Source: Solirubrobacteraceae bacterium (GTDB lineage: Bacteria > Actinomycetota > Thermoleophilia > Solirubrobacterales > Solirubrobacteraceae). Taken from it: a DNA stretch of 64,000 nt. The number at the start of each line of letters is the position of its first letter. Positions within the stretch are counted from its first letter, which is position 1. A program made the translations under genes and the position numbers. The stretch is from NCBI GenBank assembly GCA_017882405.1, contig JADGPO010000072.1, positions 1-64,000 on the forward strand. Direction: 5' to 3'. Positions 1 to 9,518 of this stretch are shown one piece after another. A model generated the notes under the pieces. It had not been told where the DNA came from. It searched no databases and was given only the letters and a program-made list of their open reading frames with translations.

Positions 1-1660
1 CGAGCGAGATCAGCTCGTCGGTGGCACTCTTGCGCAGCGCCGCCGGACTCAGCTGCTCAGCGAGATAGGCAGTCGTGAACCGGCGCGCCTGGATCAGGAT
101 GTCGAAGCCGGGCGCGAGCTGCGTGAGCGTGCCCTCGATTGTCGCCAGCGCGCGGAACGCACCCGCGATCTCCGGCGGTACCGACAGACCATGTTCGGCC
201 ACGATCCGGAAAAGGTCGGTGAACATGCGGACATCAGGGGGGATCCCGGCCCCAACGTGGCGGGCCATAAACCGGCCGAGCGCCCGCTCGAACGTCAGCT
301 CGTCGAGTTCCTCGGGGCGCTGCAAGACCTCGAGCAGGGCGTCGTGTAGCGCCGCCGGATCGCCCCGATCGACCGCCAGCAGCAGCCGCTGCAGCGCGGC
401 CCTGAGCCCGGCGTCGATCCGTCCGACAGAGCCGAAGTCGAGCAGTCCTAGTTGCCCGTCGGCGAGCAGCAGGACGTTGCCCGGATGTGGGTCAGCGTGG
501 AAGATGCCGTCGACCATCACCTCGCCCAGCAGGGTGTCGAATAGCGTGCGGGCGAGCGCCTGGCGATCGCCGATCTGCTCGCCAGGGGTGATCGCGCCTA
601 GCGCGCGGCCGTCCAGGCGCTCCATCACGAGCACGTTCGCGGTACACAGCGACGCATGCGTTTTCGGGATCCGGACGGCACCGGGGACGCCACGCGCGGC
701 TGCCGCGGCGGCCACTGCGGTCATGTTCTGGGCCTCGATTCTCAGGTCGAGCTCCTCCCGGAGCGCTTCGGCGAACCCGTTGGAAAGGTCGACCGCGCCC
801 ACTCCTCGGCCCCAGCGCGTGCTGCGCTGCAGGCGCCCCGCCAGCCGATCGACGATGTCCAGATCCCAGGCGACGACCGTCTCGATGCCGGGCCGGCGAA
901 CCTTTACGACTATCCGCTCCCCGGAGCCGAGCGTCGCCGTGTGCACTTGCGCGATCGATGCGGCGGCGAGCGGCGTCCGGTCACAGCTCTGAAACACGTC
1001 GTCGACCTCAGCGCCCAGCTCGGCCCGCAGCACGCGCTCGACGTCTGGCCACGGAACCTGTGGTGCGTTGTCCTGCAGGCCGCTCAGCTCGTCGATGAAC
1101 TCGGCCGGCAGAAGGTCACGCCGCGTCGCGAGGACCTGCCCGAGCTTGATGAACGTCACGCCGCCGTCCTCGAGCGCGAGTCGCAGCGATCGGGCGAGCG
1201 CGACGCGGCCATCGCGGGTCTGCAGCTCGGCCCGGCGAGTGCCCCGCAGGTACGGAAGCATCCCGCGGCGGACGAGGATCCTGCTGATCTGGGAGTAGCG
1301 CCGCACCCGCCGTGTCCGCTTGCGCAGCGCTCGGATCAGGTACAGCGGCCCGGGCATCGTTCCGCTCGGCACCAGCGCCTCGAAGATGACCACCACCATC
1401 ATCCCGACCAGCAGCGCGATCGCCACCCCGAGGATCACGAACCACAGAGCCGGCAGGAACGGCCATGTGCCGTTGTGCTTGGCGATCGAGCTGCCGATCG
1501 CCGTGATGATCGGCGAGGCGCACGCCAGCGCGACGATCCCGCCGATCAGCGCCCGCAGCGGCGAAAGGCGCAGGCCAAGCAGGCGGCGCACTCCAAACGC
1601 GTACAGGGGCACGATCAGAGCAACGCCCAGCACGACGAACAGGATTGTGAGGTCGGTCAC
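1..1660 (-). CDS. ABC1/UbiB (AarF) family atypical protein kinase, C-terminus cut by window edge
   Basis: Membrane-associated ABC1-family kinase; family members act in quinone/isoprenoid-lipid homeostasis, but the substrate here is unknown. The first ~90 residues are hydrophobic membrane segments. The kinase part shows the ABC1 hallmarks: FIKLGQ (KxGQ motif, ~residue 170), the Ala-rich ASIAQVH loop, VVKVRRPG with the ATP lysine, HADPHPGN (~390) and LLDFG (~407). The GTG start at 1660 overlaps the stop of the upstream regulator as GTGA, so the two are probably translationally coupled. About 553 codons are present, near full family length, and the frame is open at base 1. The family call is firm; the role is inferred. 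Confidence 0.9.
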   Translation of the reverse strand, partial: MTDLTILFVVLGVALIVPLYAFGVRRLLGLRLSPLRALIGGIVALACASPIITAIGSSIAKHNGTWPFLPALWFVILGVAIALLVGMMVVVIFEALVPSGTMPGPLYLIRALRKRTRRVRRYSQISRILVRRGMLPYLRGTRRAELQTRDGRVALARSLRLALEDGGVTFIKLGQVLATRRDLLPAEFIDELSGLQDNAPQVPWPDVERVLRAELGAEVDDVFQSCDRTPLAAASIAQVHTATLGSGERIVVKVRRPGIETVVAWDLDIVDRLAGRLQRSTRWGRGVGAVDLSNGFAEALREELDLRIEAQNMTAVAAAAAARGVPGAVRIPKTHASLCTANVLVMERLDGRALGAITPGEQIGDRQALARTLFDTLLGEVMVDGIFHADPHPGNVLLLADGQLGLLDFGSVGRIDAGLRAALQRLLLAVDRGDPAALHDALLEVLQRPEELDELTFERALGRFMARHVGAGIPPDVRMFTDLFRIVAEHGLSVPPEIAGAFRALATIEGTLTQLAPGFDILIQARRFTTAYLAEQLSPAALRKSATDELISL

Positions 1661-2031
1661 CCCGGCCGGGCCGATCTTGTCGCGCGAGTAGCAGACGCTC
1701 GGGTTTGTGCGCTCGAATCGCCGTCCTGGTGTGGCAGTAGCGGGGATCCTGTTGTGCCGGTGTCCACGAGCACTCCCAGCACCTCACCGATCGTCGGCAC
1801 TCGATCGATGGGTCCTCGCAGCGGCAGGTGGTTCTGGATGCTGTAACGGTTGCGTCGGCCGTCCTTTTCCTTGACGACGTAGCCGGCTTTGGTCAGGTCG
1901 GTGACGATGCCGAAGGCTCTGCGCTCGGTGACGTCAAGCACAGCGGCGATTTCGCGGAGGCGGACGCCGGGATCGCGGGCGATGCACACGAGCGCTACGG
2001 CGTGATTGGTGAGAAAGCTCCACTCCGCCAT
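1657..2031 (-). CDS. MarR-like winged-helix transcriptional regulator
   Basis: A 124-residue DNA-binding protein. Residues ~1-65 form a winged helix: MAEWSFLTNHA, then a helix-turn-helix around LREIAAVLDVTERRAFGIV and a wing at VKEKDGRRNRYSI. I chose the ATG at 2031, seven codons inside the longest frame, because the winged helix starts there. The C-terminal ~50 residues are unstructured and Thr/Ser/Arg-rich. It is the first gene of a two-gene unit with the ABC1 kinase, overlapping it by four bases. Ligand and targets are unknown; autoregulation from the AT-rich stretch at 2035-2070 is possible. Confidence 0.75.
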   Translation of the reverse strand: MAEWSFLTNHAVALVCIARDPGVRLREIAAVLDVTERRAFGIVTDLTKAGYVVKEKDGRRNRYSIQNHLPLRGPIDRVPTIGEVLGVLVDTGTTGSPLLPHQDGDSSAQTRASATRATRSARPG

Positions 2032-2099
2032 GGCACAAACATAGAAGCACATTTTCTAGAAATATCTTGCTAGTGGGCTGGAACATTTGATCAGGTTGG

Positions 2100-2850
2100 T
2101 CATGAATCACCGTGCGCTATCCGCATCAACGCCGCCGCCAGGGCGATGGTGGCGTACGCGCCGAGTACCGCGATGGCCGCGCCTGGCTTGAGGAGCCCGG
2201 CCGTGCGGTGCACCGTCACCGCTGCTTGGATGGCGGTGCCGGGCAGGTACTGACGCAAGGCGGCGGGCAGCAGTTGACCGAGCGTCACGCCTCCAACGAT
2301 GAGCAGCGCCAGCGCGGTGTTCGATCCTGCGGTGTGTCTAATGACGCCGCCAAGACCGACGCCGATGGCAACGAGGCTGACTGCCGCGGCGCCGAACACG
2401 ATCGCCTGAAGGACGCCAGGATGGCTGAGAGCCACTTGGAGGTGCTTTCCGGCGAGGATCCGCTGGCCGAGCTCAAAGCCGGCGACATTGCACAGCAGGG
2501 CGACTGAAAACACCAACGTGGCGTCGGTCGCGGCCTTGGCCGCTAGCACGGGTCGCCTGGCGGGCATGGCGGTGAAGGTGGACCGGATCATGCCCGTCGA
2601 GTACTCCGAGGTCACCGACCGCACCGCGAGCGCCCCGAGCAACACGGCGGCGATATAAACCCCGCACAGCGAGACGCTCGTTGGGTCAAACGACTGGTGC
2701 TGTTGGGCGGACATGGTGCTCCACTGGCTGACCTGGGAGGCGACCACGGCGGCGGCGAACCCGATCGCCGCGGCCAGCGTCATCACGGCCGGCGCCAGGT
2801 GGACGGCAAGGTGCGAAGCTTCGTCCATTCACCCGTGAGGGCCCTGCTGA
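2100..2850 (-). pseudogene. ABC-2 type transporter permease, frameshifted
   Basis: Remnant of a DrrB-like membrane permease. About 240 residues with several hydrophobic helices remain open from ~2100 to 2828. The expected N-terminus, ending in EWTKLRTLPSTW, lies in a different frame at 2790-2850, so a frameshift near 2790 separates it from the continuation LAPAVMTLAAAIGF. Permeases of this family normally begin with an EWTKLRT-type amphipathic helix, which is why I read the two frames as one broken gene. It sits directly downstream of a decayed ATPase, as in an intact two-gene exporter. Confidence 0.75.
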
Positions 2851-2879
2851 TCGGGGTAGATCGCACCGCGGGAGCGGAG

Positions 2880-3355
2880 GGGGTGGTAGGTGGTGATCCG
2901 ACCCCGACCGATGACGAGCAGGGATCGGCGGTCTGAGCCATCTCGCTCATGAGATGGCTTGAGAGGAACACCGTGCGGCCTTCGGAGGCCAACGACTTCA
3001 TCAGGTTGCGGATCCAGAGGATGCCGTCCGGGTCCAAGCCGTTGACCGGCTCATCGAGGATCACCGTCTCAGGGTCGCCAGCGATGCCGAGCCGCTGGTT
3101 CATGCCCAGCGAGAAGGTGCCCACCCGCTCTTGCGTCCAGTAGCGCTCCGACGGATCTGAGCCGGTCGCTCAGCTCGCGACACGCCTTGCCGTTGACCAG
3201 GACCGAGCCGGAACTCGGAGCGCCAGGCCCAAAATCATGCGCATCGTGGTCGACTTGCCGGCCCCGTTTGGGCCCACAAAGCCGGTCACCCGGCCGGGTT
3301 GCACGGCGAAGGAGGCTCCGTCGACTGCAAACCGGTCCAAGACGCCTACATCTAA
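2880..3355 (-). pseudogene. ABC exporter ATP-binding protein, multiply frameshifted and deleted
   Basis: Pieces of a DrrA-like ATPase survive in three frames: the Walker [10 protein letters not shown] (~3250-3275), the segment after Walker A ([19 protein letters not shown], ~3170-3235), the signature FSLGMNQRLGIA (~3080-3115), Walker B VILDEPVNGLDPDG (~3030-3070) and SSHLMSEMAQTAD. After that, LLVIGRGRI continues in yet another frame at ~2890-2925. The first ~10 residues, the helical segment between Walker A and the signature, and the C-terminal third are missing. The gene cannot make a working ATPase. Its 5' end abuts a TetR fragment on the other strand, marking a rearrangement junction near 3355. 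Confidence 0.8.
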
Positions 3356-3576
3356 GCTTCGCCCTGCAAGAGAAGACCCTCGAACTTGACACACCCGAGA
3401 AAGCCCGAGAAGCCGCGCAGAGAAGGGCCGAGATGATCGGCGGGTTCGACAACTACCCGTACCTCGCCGAGATCGCAACGAGGCTCCCCGAATCCGGGTA
3501 CGACAACGCCGTCGAGTTCGCCTGGGGGCTCGATCTCATCCTCGACGGCCTCGACCAGCTCCGCCGCGCGGCCTGA
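3355..3576 (+). pseudogene. TetR/AcrR regulator, C-terminal fragment
   Basis: The last ~70 residues read [19 protein letters not shown], then [11 protein letters not shown] and [17 protein letters not shown]. This is the ligand-domain C-terminus typical of TetR regulators with a YPxLAEIA...[10 protein letters not shown] ending. No helix-turn-helix is present: upstream of ~3355 the sequence becomes the antisense of the decayed ABC ATPase. A deletion has therefore fused a divergent regulator to its probable former target. The fragment ends in an intact TGA at 3574-3576. No start codon of its own is evident. Confidence 0.7.
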
Positions 3577-3839
3577 CGGTCGTCGCATCGCCGCGAGCGG
3601 TACTGCGGATCTTCCCCGAACCACGGATAGCACGATCCGCAGTCACGCTCGTGCGGCAACTCAGGCTTCCTCTCTGTTTGATGGCGGGCTTGGTGTCAAG
3701 TCCTCCTCGCGGTACTCCGTGGCCCTGAGCGGGTCCTCATCTCTCCAGCGTCGTGTGGTGCTCCGTTCCCGGCGTTTGGTCGTATCCGTCGCATGAGAGA
3801 TTTGATAAGCGCAGGCAATCAAGCTGGCATGATTTGGCC

Positions 3840-4142
3840 ATGGCGATTGAGCCCCATTGCGTGGTCTGCGGTTATGAATCCGACGCTGCCGGCTCGGTCG
3901 AGTTCGGCGACTATGAACCGAGTTGGTTGCCTCCGAGGCGGCACGATGGTGCACAGATCGTGGGCTGGTCGAACGAACTTGGTGTTACCGCGCCCACCGG
4001 TGTCGGGCCGTTCTGCGAGCGTCACCTGCGCAGCGCCCGAAGGCTGCGGAAGCTGCAGTCTGCTGAAGCGATTCGCCGGCTCGAAGCGAAGGACGCCCGG
4101 ACTGACGGGCTGTGGTCACGGTTCCTCTCGCGGCTGAAGTAA
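3840..4142 (+). CDS. small conserved hypothetical protein with CxxC and FCERH motifs
   Basis: A 100-residue soluble protein. An N-terminal HCVVCGYE (CxxC) and a later FCERHLRSARR could together bind one metal ion. The C-terminal third is a basic/acidic helix. I chose the ATG at 3840 because the CxxC motif starts a few residues later and upstream codons look non-coding. It stands alone, preceded by 260 bases without a gene. Function is unknown; coding potential is supported by frame-specific GC bias and composition only. Confidence 0.5.
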   Translation: MAIEPHCVVCGYESDAAGSVEFGDYEPSWLPPRRHDGAQIVGWSNELGVTAPTGVGPFCERHLRSARRLRKLQSAEAIRRLEAKDARTDGLWSRFLSRLK

Positions 4143-4542
4143 CCCGATTTGCTGGCGGTTCTGGCTGCGGTCGTCGGACGCCGCTTACCGGTCTTTGTTG
4201 CCGGTAGACCGCGGCCCTGGGAGGGCGGCTGTCCAGTCCCGACGGCCCGCGTTGACCCAAGATCCACCGAGATGGGTAAGCACGCAGAGCCGGGCGCTGC
4301 ATAACACCGTGCCGGGGACGATGCGACCCGATTTGCGGTTGACCGCCCGGGTCAGTCTGGTCCGCGGCACGGAGTCTGCGACCGCCTCCTGGGGCTCGCT
4401 CACCAGGGACGGTCTTGGCCGGAACCTCGTCGTGTCGCGCTGGCGCGTGTTGCGGGGTGGGCCCCGCGATTGCGCCGCCGTTCTTGGAAGCCTTGGCGGC
4501 GTTGACTACCCAGTAGGTCTCGGATAGGGTCGGGATCGCGAC
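4143..4542. other. gene-free stretch
   Basis: I find no convincing coding frame, promoter, hairpin or repeat in these 400 bases. Open frames on both strands have arginine/proline-rich, low-complexity translations of the kind produced by high-GC noise. It separates the small CxxC protein from the interrupted secreted-protein gene. Confidence 0.5.
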
Positions 4543-6129
4543 ATGACGGCGCGCGCAGCCCCATCAGGGCTTGGTGTACACACGGGGCTGTCAACCGCTG
4601 GGAGTCCGGTCGCGTATCGCTGGTTACGGCATGCGTCTCGCGTCCTCGGTCGCTGTCGAGCCGTAGTCGCCGCGACGCTTGGTCTCGCGTTGGTGGGGAT
4701 TGCCTTGAGCGGCGCCCCGGCCGGCGCTCAGCCCTTACCGTTTTGTGCACCGCAGACGGGCTCGTCGGTTCCGGCCTCCGGCTTACGGGCCGAGGGCGGC
4801 AGCGTCACTTGCCGGACTTCGATCGTCCGATGTCCGAAGAACGCCTACGCCTGCACATATCGTCTGGACGGAGAAGTTGAGGCCACGGCCACCCCAGGGG
4901 TGACCCCACTGGGGGTAAGGGGGCCGGAGACTCGCGCAGTCACCGGACACTTCGACGTTGCGGGCGGTAAGAGCGGCACCGGCGGTGGGAGTGTCCTGGC
5001 CAGCGCTCGGTGCACCGCGGCTGCGGAGACAGGGCTGGAAGCCTTCGGTCGCCACCCGTGCGGGCGTGCATTGGTTGGTCAAGAAATGCGCTATGACCAA
5101 TTCGTCGGGCAGTGCGAAGCCGTCGCGGGTACCTTCGCCAGCCCCTTTGTTCCCACAACACGGACTAGTCACATCGAGGTCACCCGCTGCTATATGTCCG
5201 CCGAAGAGTACCTGCTTCCAAGCGATTGCGCGCGCCCTCCGCGCGGGGAGGCAATAAGCTCCCCGCGACCTCCGCGCGGCACGTTATTGCACCCGCGGCC
5301 TCGTGGCGCGGCCGCCCGCGCTCAAACGAGCTGTCGCCTCACGGAGCGGCCCCTCCGGCCCGAGCCGCTACCGAGCCCGAAGCCCAAGCCTCCGAAGCCG
5401 CCGCCCACGAATCGGTGTCCTCCGCCCAACCTGGGTGGCGTTGACGTTCTCCTGGAGGCCGAGTTCTTCGGTAACGGGTGGGCCACGGGCCAGGTGACCG
5501 CGACCTCGAGCGACGGATCGGAGCCCGAGACCGCAGCGTTTGGCTATGACTACGTGTCCCTCGCGCACTTCGGTCCGTGGACCTGTGGGACGACCACCTC
5601 GCTGAAGGCGATGCCGGACCGGGGGAGTCATTTCGACCACTGGGTCTCAAGCGATGGAGTGTGCGCGGGCTCATCCCCCGCTTGCACGGTCCTGATCACC
5701 GACACTCCGCGTCAGATAACGGCGTTCCTCGCGCCGACCGTGTACACGCTGTCGGTGACCAACCTGCAACCCGACGGCAGGGTGACTTCGGGTTCGGGTA
5801 GTAGCGGGGGCGAGGTTTTTCCCGGCATCGATTGCGGCTCGGCGCCCAACGGCTCCACCGTCTAGGTCTTTACGAAGTGCTCCTCGGGAGCGCGGGCACA
5901 GCGTTCTGATGACGATGCGACCCAGCTGTTCGTGGAAGCCGACAACCCAGGCCCCGGCGGCGACACCTACGCGATTTCGTCGATCGACGGTTGCGACCGC
6001 TCCGTGGCTACGACTTATCCAGTGCCCGATGGGGGCGGCGCCACCTACACCCCGCAGGTGCAATGCTTCATCGACATGAACAGCGATCGGACGATCACGG
6101 TCAGCTACAAGGACGTCGGACGCTTCTGA
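4543..6129 (+). pseudogene. secreted Cys-rich repeat protein interrupted by an in-frame TAG
   Basis: A 440-codon frame with an internal-looking signal peptide at residues ~33-64 (hydrophobic core VVAATLGLALVGIALSG, cleavage near AGAQP). A Cys-containing domain, a Pro-rich linker (~225-290) and a Cys-rich repeat domain follow. It stops at TAG 5863-5865 right after DCGSAPNGSTV. The same frame then continues without interruption for 87 codons (FTKCSSGARAQ, later SIDGCDRSV and VQCFIDMN) to TGA 6127-6129, completing the Cys-rich domain. A single nonsense mutation in an otherwise intact reading frame is the simplest explanation. Readthrough is not excluded. No family was recognised beyond a bacterial repeat-like fold. 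Confidence 0.65.
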
Positions 6130-6249
6130 CCCCGCCGGCGGATTCCGCCCGGGGCAGAGATTCGACGCATGCGCTCAGGTTCCCGGACGATGCGGCAGCG
6201 ATCGTGCCCGACCGCGGCTTTGAACGTGGCGTTAGACCCCATGGAGGTT

Positions 6250-6485
6250 GACGTCCGCCCGGCCTGAGAGTGTGGCCGGCCCCCCACGTGACCGTGGGGA
6301 GTTTGAGCCGCGTGGGCTGGACCCCCGCGCGGCGACCACAACCACATAGAGGAGCCGACCATGGCGAAGGTTCGCAGTTGGGCTGGTCTGGACGTGCACT
6401 ACGTCGCGGCGGGTCCGCTTCATACCGCCTCTTGCGATCCTGGCAGGCTTTCTTTGCGTCGTTCCGCCCATGGAGAGGCATGAGA
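6250..6485 (+). mobile_element. IS110-family remnant: left end plus first codons of transposase
   Basis: An ATG at 6361 preceded by GAGGAG encodes MAKVRSWAGLDVH, the characteristic start of IS110-type DEDD transposases. The match is lost immediately after, so the element is truncated after ~13 codons; the frame runs to a stop near 6483. Upstream lie a hairpin (6282-6299, CCCCACG-TGAC-CGTGGGG) and a GC-rich leader resembling the long non-coding left end that IS110 elements carry. In active family members this end encodes the bridge RNA. No right end or second copy was found in the window. Confidence 0.6.
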
Positions 6486-6671
6486 AGAAGCGATCGGGTA
6501 ACGCCCAGAGTTTGAGGGCTGGGTCGGCACGACGGCCGTTGATTCCTTTCGCATCTCGGTGCTGTGCAAACAGCGCTCGCGCCGAGCATCCGGCTTGCCG
6601 CCCCCGGGACGGAGGTAGAGTTCCGCCTCGCCGAAGAACCCGGGGAGCGCCAGCGGAAGAGGGGACCTGTC

Positions 6672-8071
6672 GTGCGGGGACGGTTCGTGCCTCGAAAATT
6701 GCTGTCTGGAGGGCTGCTCGGGGTCGCGTTCGGCCTGGTTGCGCCAGCCGTCGCTGTCGCTGCGCCTCTGCCGCTGAAGTTGACACGCGTCTCGTTTTTC
6801 GGGGCGGAAGTGCAACCCGTTGTCGGCATGGTCCGGACGGCTAGCGGAACCCTCCATCTGGTCTATCCGACTGCGGCGCAGACTTCGGGCGTCGATGGGA
6901 TCGCTGCCAGGTCGATCAGTTCCTCGGGCATCGTCGGCGCTCAGGTGCAAGCGCTTTCGGGCTGACGGCCGAGCCTGCCCGGCCTCGTCGAGCTGCCGAA
7001 CGGCATGCTCGAGGCAATGTTCGGTGCGATCGCGCCTGCGCTTCCGAACGCCAGCACCATTTGGGGAATCACCTCGAGTGACGGCGGCGCCACCTGGACG
7101 CCGCCGGACGACGTCCGCAGCGGCCCGAACGAGCAGCTGGCCTATGCATCGGACCTGACAGCGAGGATGGCCGGTGCCACGCCGGTCCTCACGGTGCCGC
7201 AGGCAGGGGCGCTGGTAATCCAGACGGGGCTGGGCGCCGGCTCGCCGACATTCCTGCTCAACAACACCACGACTGACGGCTCGGTCGTGGACGTTGACTC
7301 CGCTGTCGACGCTGCCAGCGGCGAGGTGGTCGCGAGCTGGCAATCGCTGCAGAGTCCGGGCGGCCTGTACGTTCAGGGAGCGGCGCCGACGATCGGCACG
7401 CCGGAGCTAACTCACGGCCAAGGGCGCCCGCTGCTGGTGCTCGCCGGACGCGACAAGGGGCCTGGAGTGTTCGGCGCCTACACGCCGAACGGGACCGCCG
7501 TGCGGCTGCTCAGATATGGAGGCGGCACGGTCCCGGTGGGATCGCTCGCCCACGCCAACGCGAGCGTGATGGGTGTCGCGACTGGCCTGGAGAGGCGGAT
7601 CTGGGTGATGTGGGGCGATCACAACGGGAACCTCGGCGTCACCCGGTCTAACAAGGCGGTCACCCAATTCGAGCCGATCCAGCACCTCAATCCCAACGCG
7701 TTTACGTTGTACAGGCTGTCCGGCGACGGACGGCTCGGTCCGCTTGACCTGTTGATCGGCGAGATCCCCGACTCCTAGGGCAACATCCCGGGGACGTTCT
7801 ACTCACGGATCCTCCCGGAGCTGTCAGCGACGGTCTCGGTCAGCGACGTCAAGAACAAGGGTGGCAAAGTCGTCGCGCACGAGCTTCTGATCAAAGTCAA
7901 CGACGCCGGAGACGCGATTGCCGGTGCGATTGCCGCGGTGAAGGGACATCACAAGAAGACGAGCTCGAAGGGCGAGGCCAAGATCAAGCTTGGAGGATCG
8001 ACAACAGACAAGGTCGGGTTGACGATCACCGCCCCGGGCTACCAGGCGCTGAAGAAGACGATCAAGCTCTG
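6672..8071 (+). pseudogene. secreted sialidase/BNR-like protein interrupted by two in-frame stops
   Basis: GTG start at 6672 with AGAGGGGA eight bases upstream. A signal peptide covers residues ~1-33 (core LLSGGLLGVAFGLVAPAVAVAA). A beta-propeller-like body contains GITSSDGGATW and IWVMWGDHNGN. The same frame carries TGA at 6963-6965 (after QALSG) and TAG at 7776-7778 (after GEIPDS). It resumes perfectly each time and ends at TGA 8069-8071 after a Lys-rich Ig-like tail (ATVSVSDVKNKGGK). The ~466-codon total is consistent with one ancestral secreted protein. The TGA likely replaced a Trp TGG. Silencing looks recent because no indels are seen. Confidence 0.7.
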
Positions 8072-8157
8072 ACGCGATCTGCCGCCGCTTGGCCTCCATG
8101 GGCACGTGGTCGGACCGGGCGGGTGCGCGTCGCGGAACGTCGAACTGGTCCTTGCAG

Positions 8158-8415
8158 CTATGACGGGCGCCCCGGTTTCGTTGGCCCGGTGAAGACGCTG
8201 ACCGCCCCCGTTGCCAACCTGCGCTCGAAGGCGTGGCTCCTGCTGAGATCACGAGCCGTGAGCATCTTGCGCGCAAACGATCCGAGCGCTGCGATCTGCA
8301 CGGAGCCGGTGGACATCCCGCCGCACGTGAACCGGGTCTTCCAAGAGTCGCTCAGGATGGACTGGATCGCTTGCTTGAGGGTTGGCGTCCAGTTCCACAC
8401 CGCGGACTCAAGATA
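8158..8415 (-). pseudogene. BMP-family (BmpA/Med-like) ABC lipoprotein, C-terminal fragment
   Basis: The translated minus strand reads YLESAVWNWTPTLKQAIQSI, then GGMSTGSVQIAALG and finally AVSVFTGPTKPG before a stop. This matches the C-terminal lobe of basic membrane protein-type substrate-binding lipoproteins (WNW, GGM.TGSV.I..., FTGPI ending). About 85 residues survive; the signal peptide and N-terminal two thirds are absent. No permease or ATPase partners are nearby. It is a relic of a nucleoside/sugar-type importer. Confidence 0.55.
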
Positions 8416-8612
8416 GGTCTTCGGACCCTGTGACCTGGGATCGATCGATTCTCCTGCCCCCGGAATGTTCGATTTCTGCGCCGTCTGCGCAATCACCGGG
8501 TCGTTGACAATTGCTCAATTCGAGGCGCTTGGTCCTCGTAGTCGGCTTGGTCACGAGGCGGAGAAGGCATGGACGCCGAGCGGCGCGCCTTGCTCGATCA
8601 GAGTGGGAACCG

Positions 8613-8653
8613 AACGAGCCGGGGCCGAGAAGGAGAAAGGGCCCCGGCTCGTT
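8613..8653. terminator. strong perfect hairpin, terminator-like
   Basis: A 14-bp perfect inverted repeat: AACGAGCCGGGGCC at 8613-8626 and its complement at 8640-8653, with a purine-rich 13-base loop. Only a short T run follows on the plus strand. It looks like an intrinsic terminator that outlived the gene it served, because no intact gene ends within 500 bases on either side. Confidence 0.55.
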
Positions 8654-8659
8654 TGGAGA

Positions 8660-9197
8660 CGCGCCCGATCCGCGGCGTTCTTCAGCCGGCGGGATGGCGT
8701 GTGCGTTCCTTCGGTTCGGCTTCCCGCGCTCGCGGGAGCCTCGCCGTTGCACCCCGAGGGGGCAGCTCGTGGTGCCGGCGAGCCTGCAAGAAACAGAGTT
8801 ACGGTCGTGGTAGGCGACATCCTCAGCTGACCGCCGACGTGAGCGCCCGCCGCTGAGCCGCTGCACGCGTCGGTTTTGCGAAACGGGCTGTGCTCAATCT
8901 TCAGCAGGACAATCATCCTTCCGAGAGGCCTTCAGGAACGGAAAGGGCGGCCCGCGAGGCGACAGCCAGCATGTGACCGTCAAAGCGTCGATCGTCCCGA
9001 AATGAGCGCCATCAGGTCGCTGTAGCGGCCCAGACGAACCCGACCGGGAGTCTAACCCGTGCTCCACGCGCAACGCTAGTCGATTCTTCCGCAAACAGCG
9101 GGTTCCGGCTCGCCGTATCGCTCTATGTGTGCTAGTCCGGTCGTTATCTACGGAACTGTCGGCTGTCATCAAAACAAACCAGAAAGGACGCGCGGCC
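8660..9197. other. gene-free stretch
   Basis: Apart from the hairpin just upstream I see no supported gene here. Open frames on either strand lack recognisable motifs and show no consistent third-position GC. GC content drops slightly toward 9050-9180, just before the next small gene, where its promoter probably lies. Confidence 0.45.
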
Positions 9198-9518
9198 ATG
9201 ATTGGCACGGCGTCACTCTCCTTTGACCATGCCAGCGAGCAAGTCGAAGGCATGGTTCAGCAGGGCGCGGCATTCGGGCGGGTGGAGGATCTGATCGATG
9301 CCGCTCAGTTATCGGACCGTTACAAGGCGGCGTTGTGGCTGCTTGCGTGGTCGCTTCGTGAGCCGTCGCTCCAGCGCCGCGAGGCGCGGCGACTAGCCGG
9401 AGCGTTCGCGACTGACGATGAGAACTCGTCGGTCGAGCCGAAGGCTAGGCGACAGCCACGGCCGACTCAGGTTAGGGCGAGCGCTGCTCGTGATCCACAT
9501 CACATCCGTCGACACTGA
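9198..9518 (+). CDS. small conserved hypothetical protein
   Basis: A 106-residue protein starting at ATG 9198, with AGAAAGGAC about ten bases upstream. Residues 1-70 (SFDHASEQVEGMVQQGAAF, VEDLIDAAQLSDRYKAALWL) form an amphipathic all-helical domain. I have seen this pattern in short uncharacterised actinobacterial proteins that pair a gating/DIDA-like helix with an ALWLLAWSL helix. The C-terminal 35 residues are basic and probably disordered. No partner gene is adjacent. Function is unknown. Confidence 0.55.
   Translation: MIGTASLSFDHASEQVEGMVQQGAAFGRVEDLIDAAQLSDRYKAALWLLAWSLREPSLQRREARRLAGAFATDDENSSVEPKARRQPRPTQVRASAARDPHHIRRH

Noticed and set aside
6963..6965. TGA as a selenocysteine codon
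   Set aside because: No Cys-containing redox motif around it, no SECIS-like hairpin noticed just downstream, and a neighbouring TAG in the same gene points to nonsense mutation.
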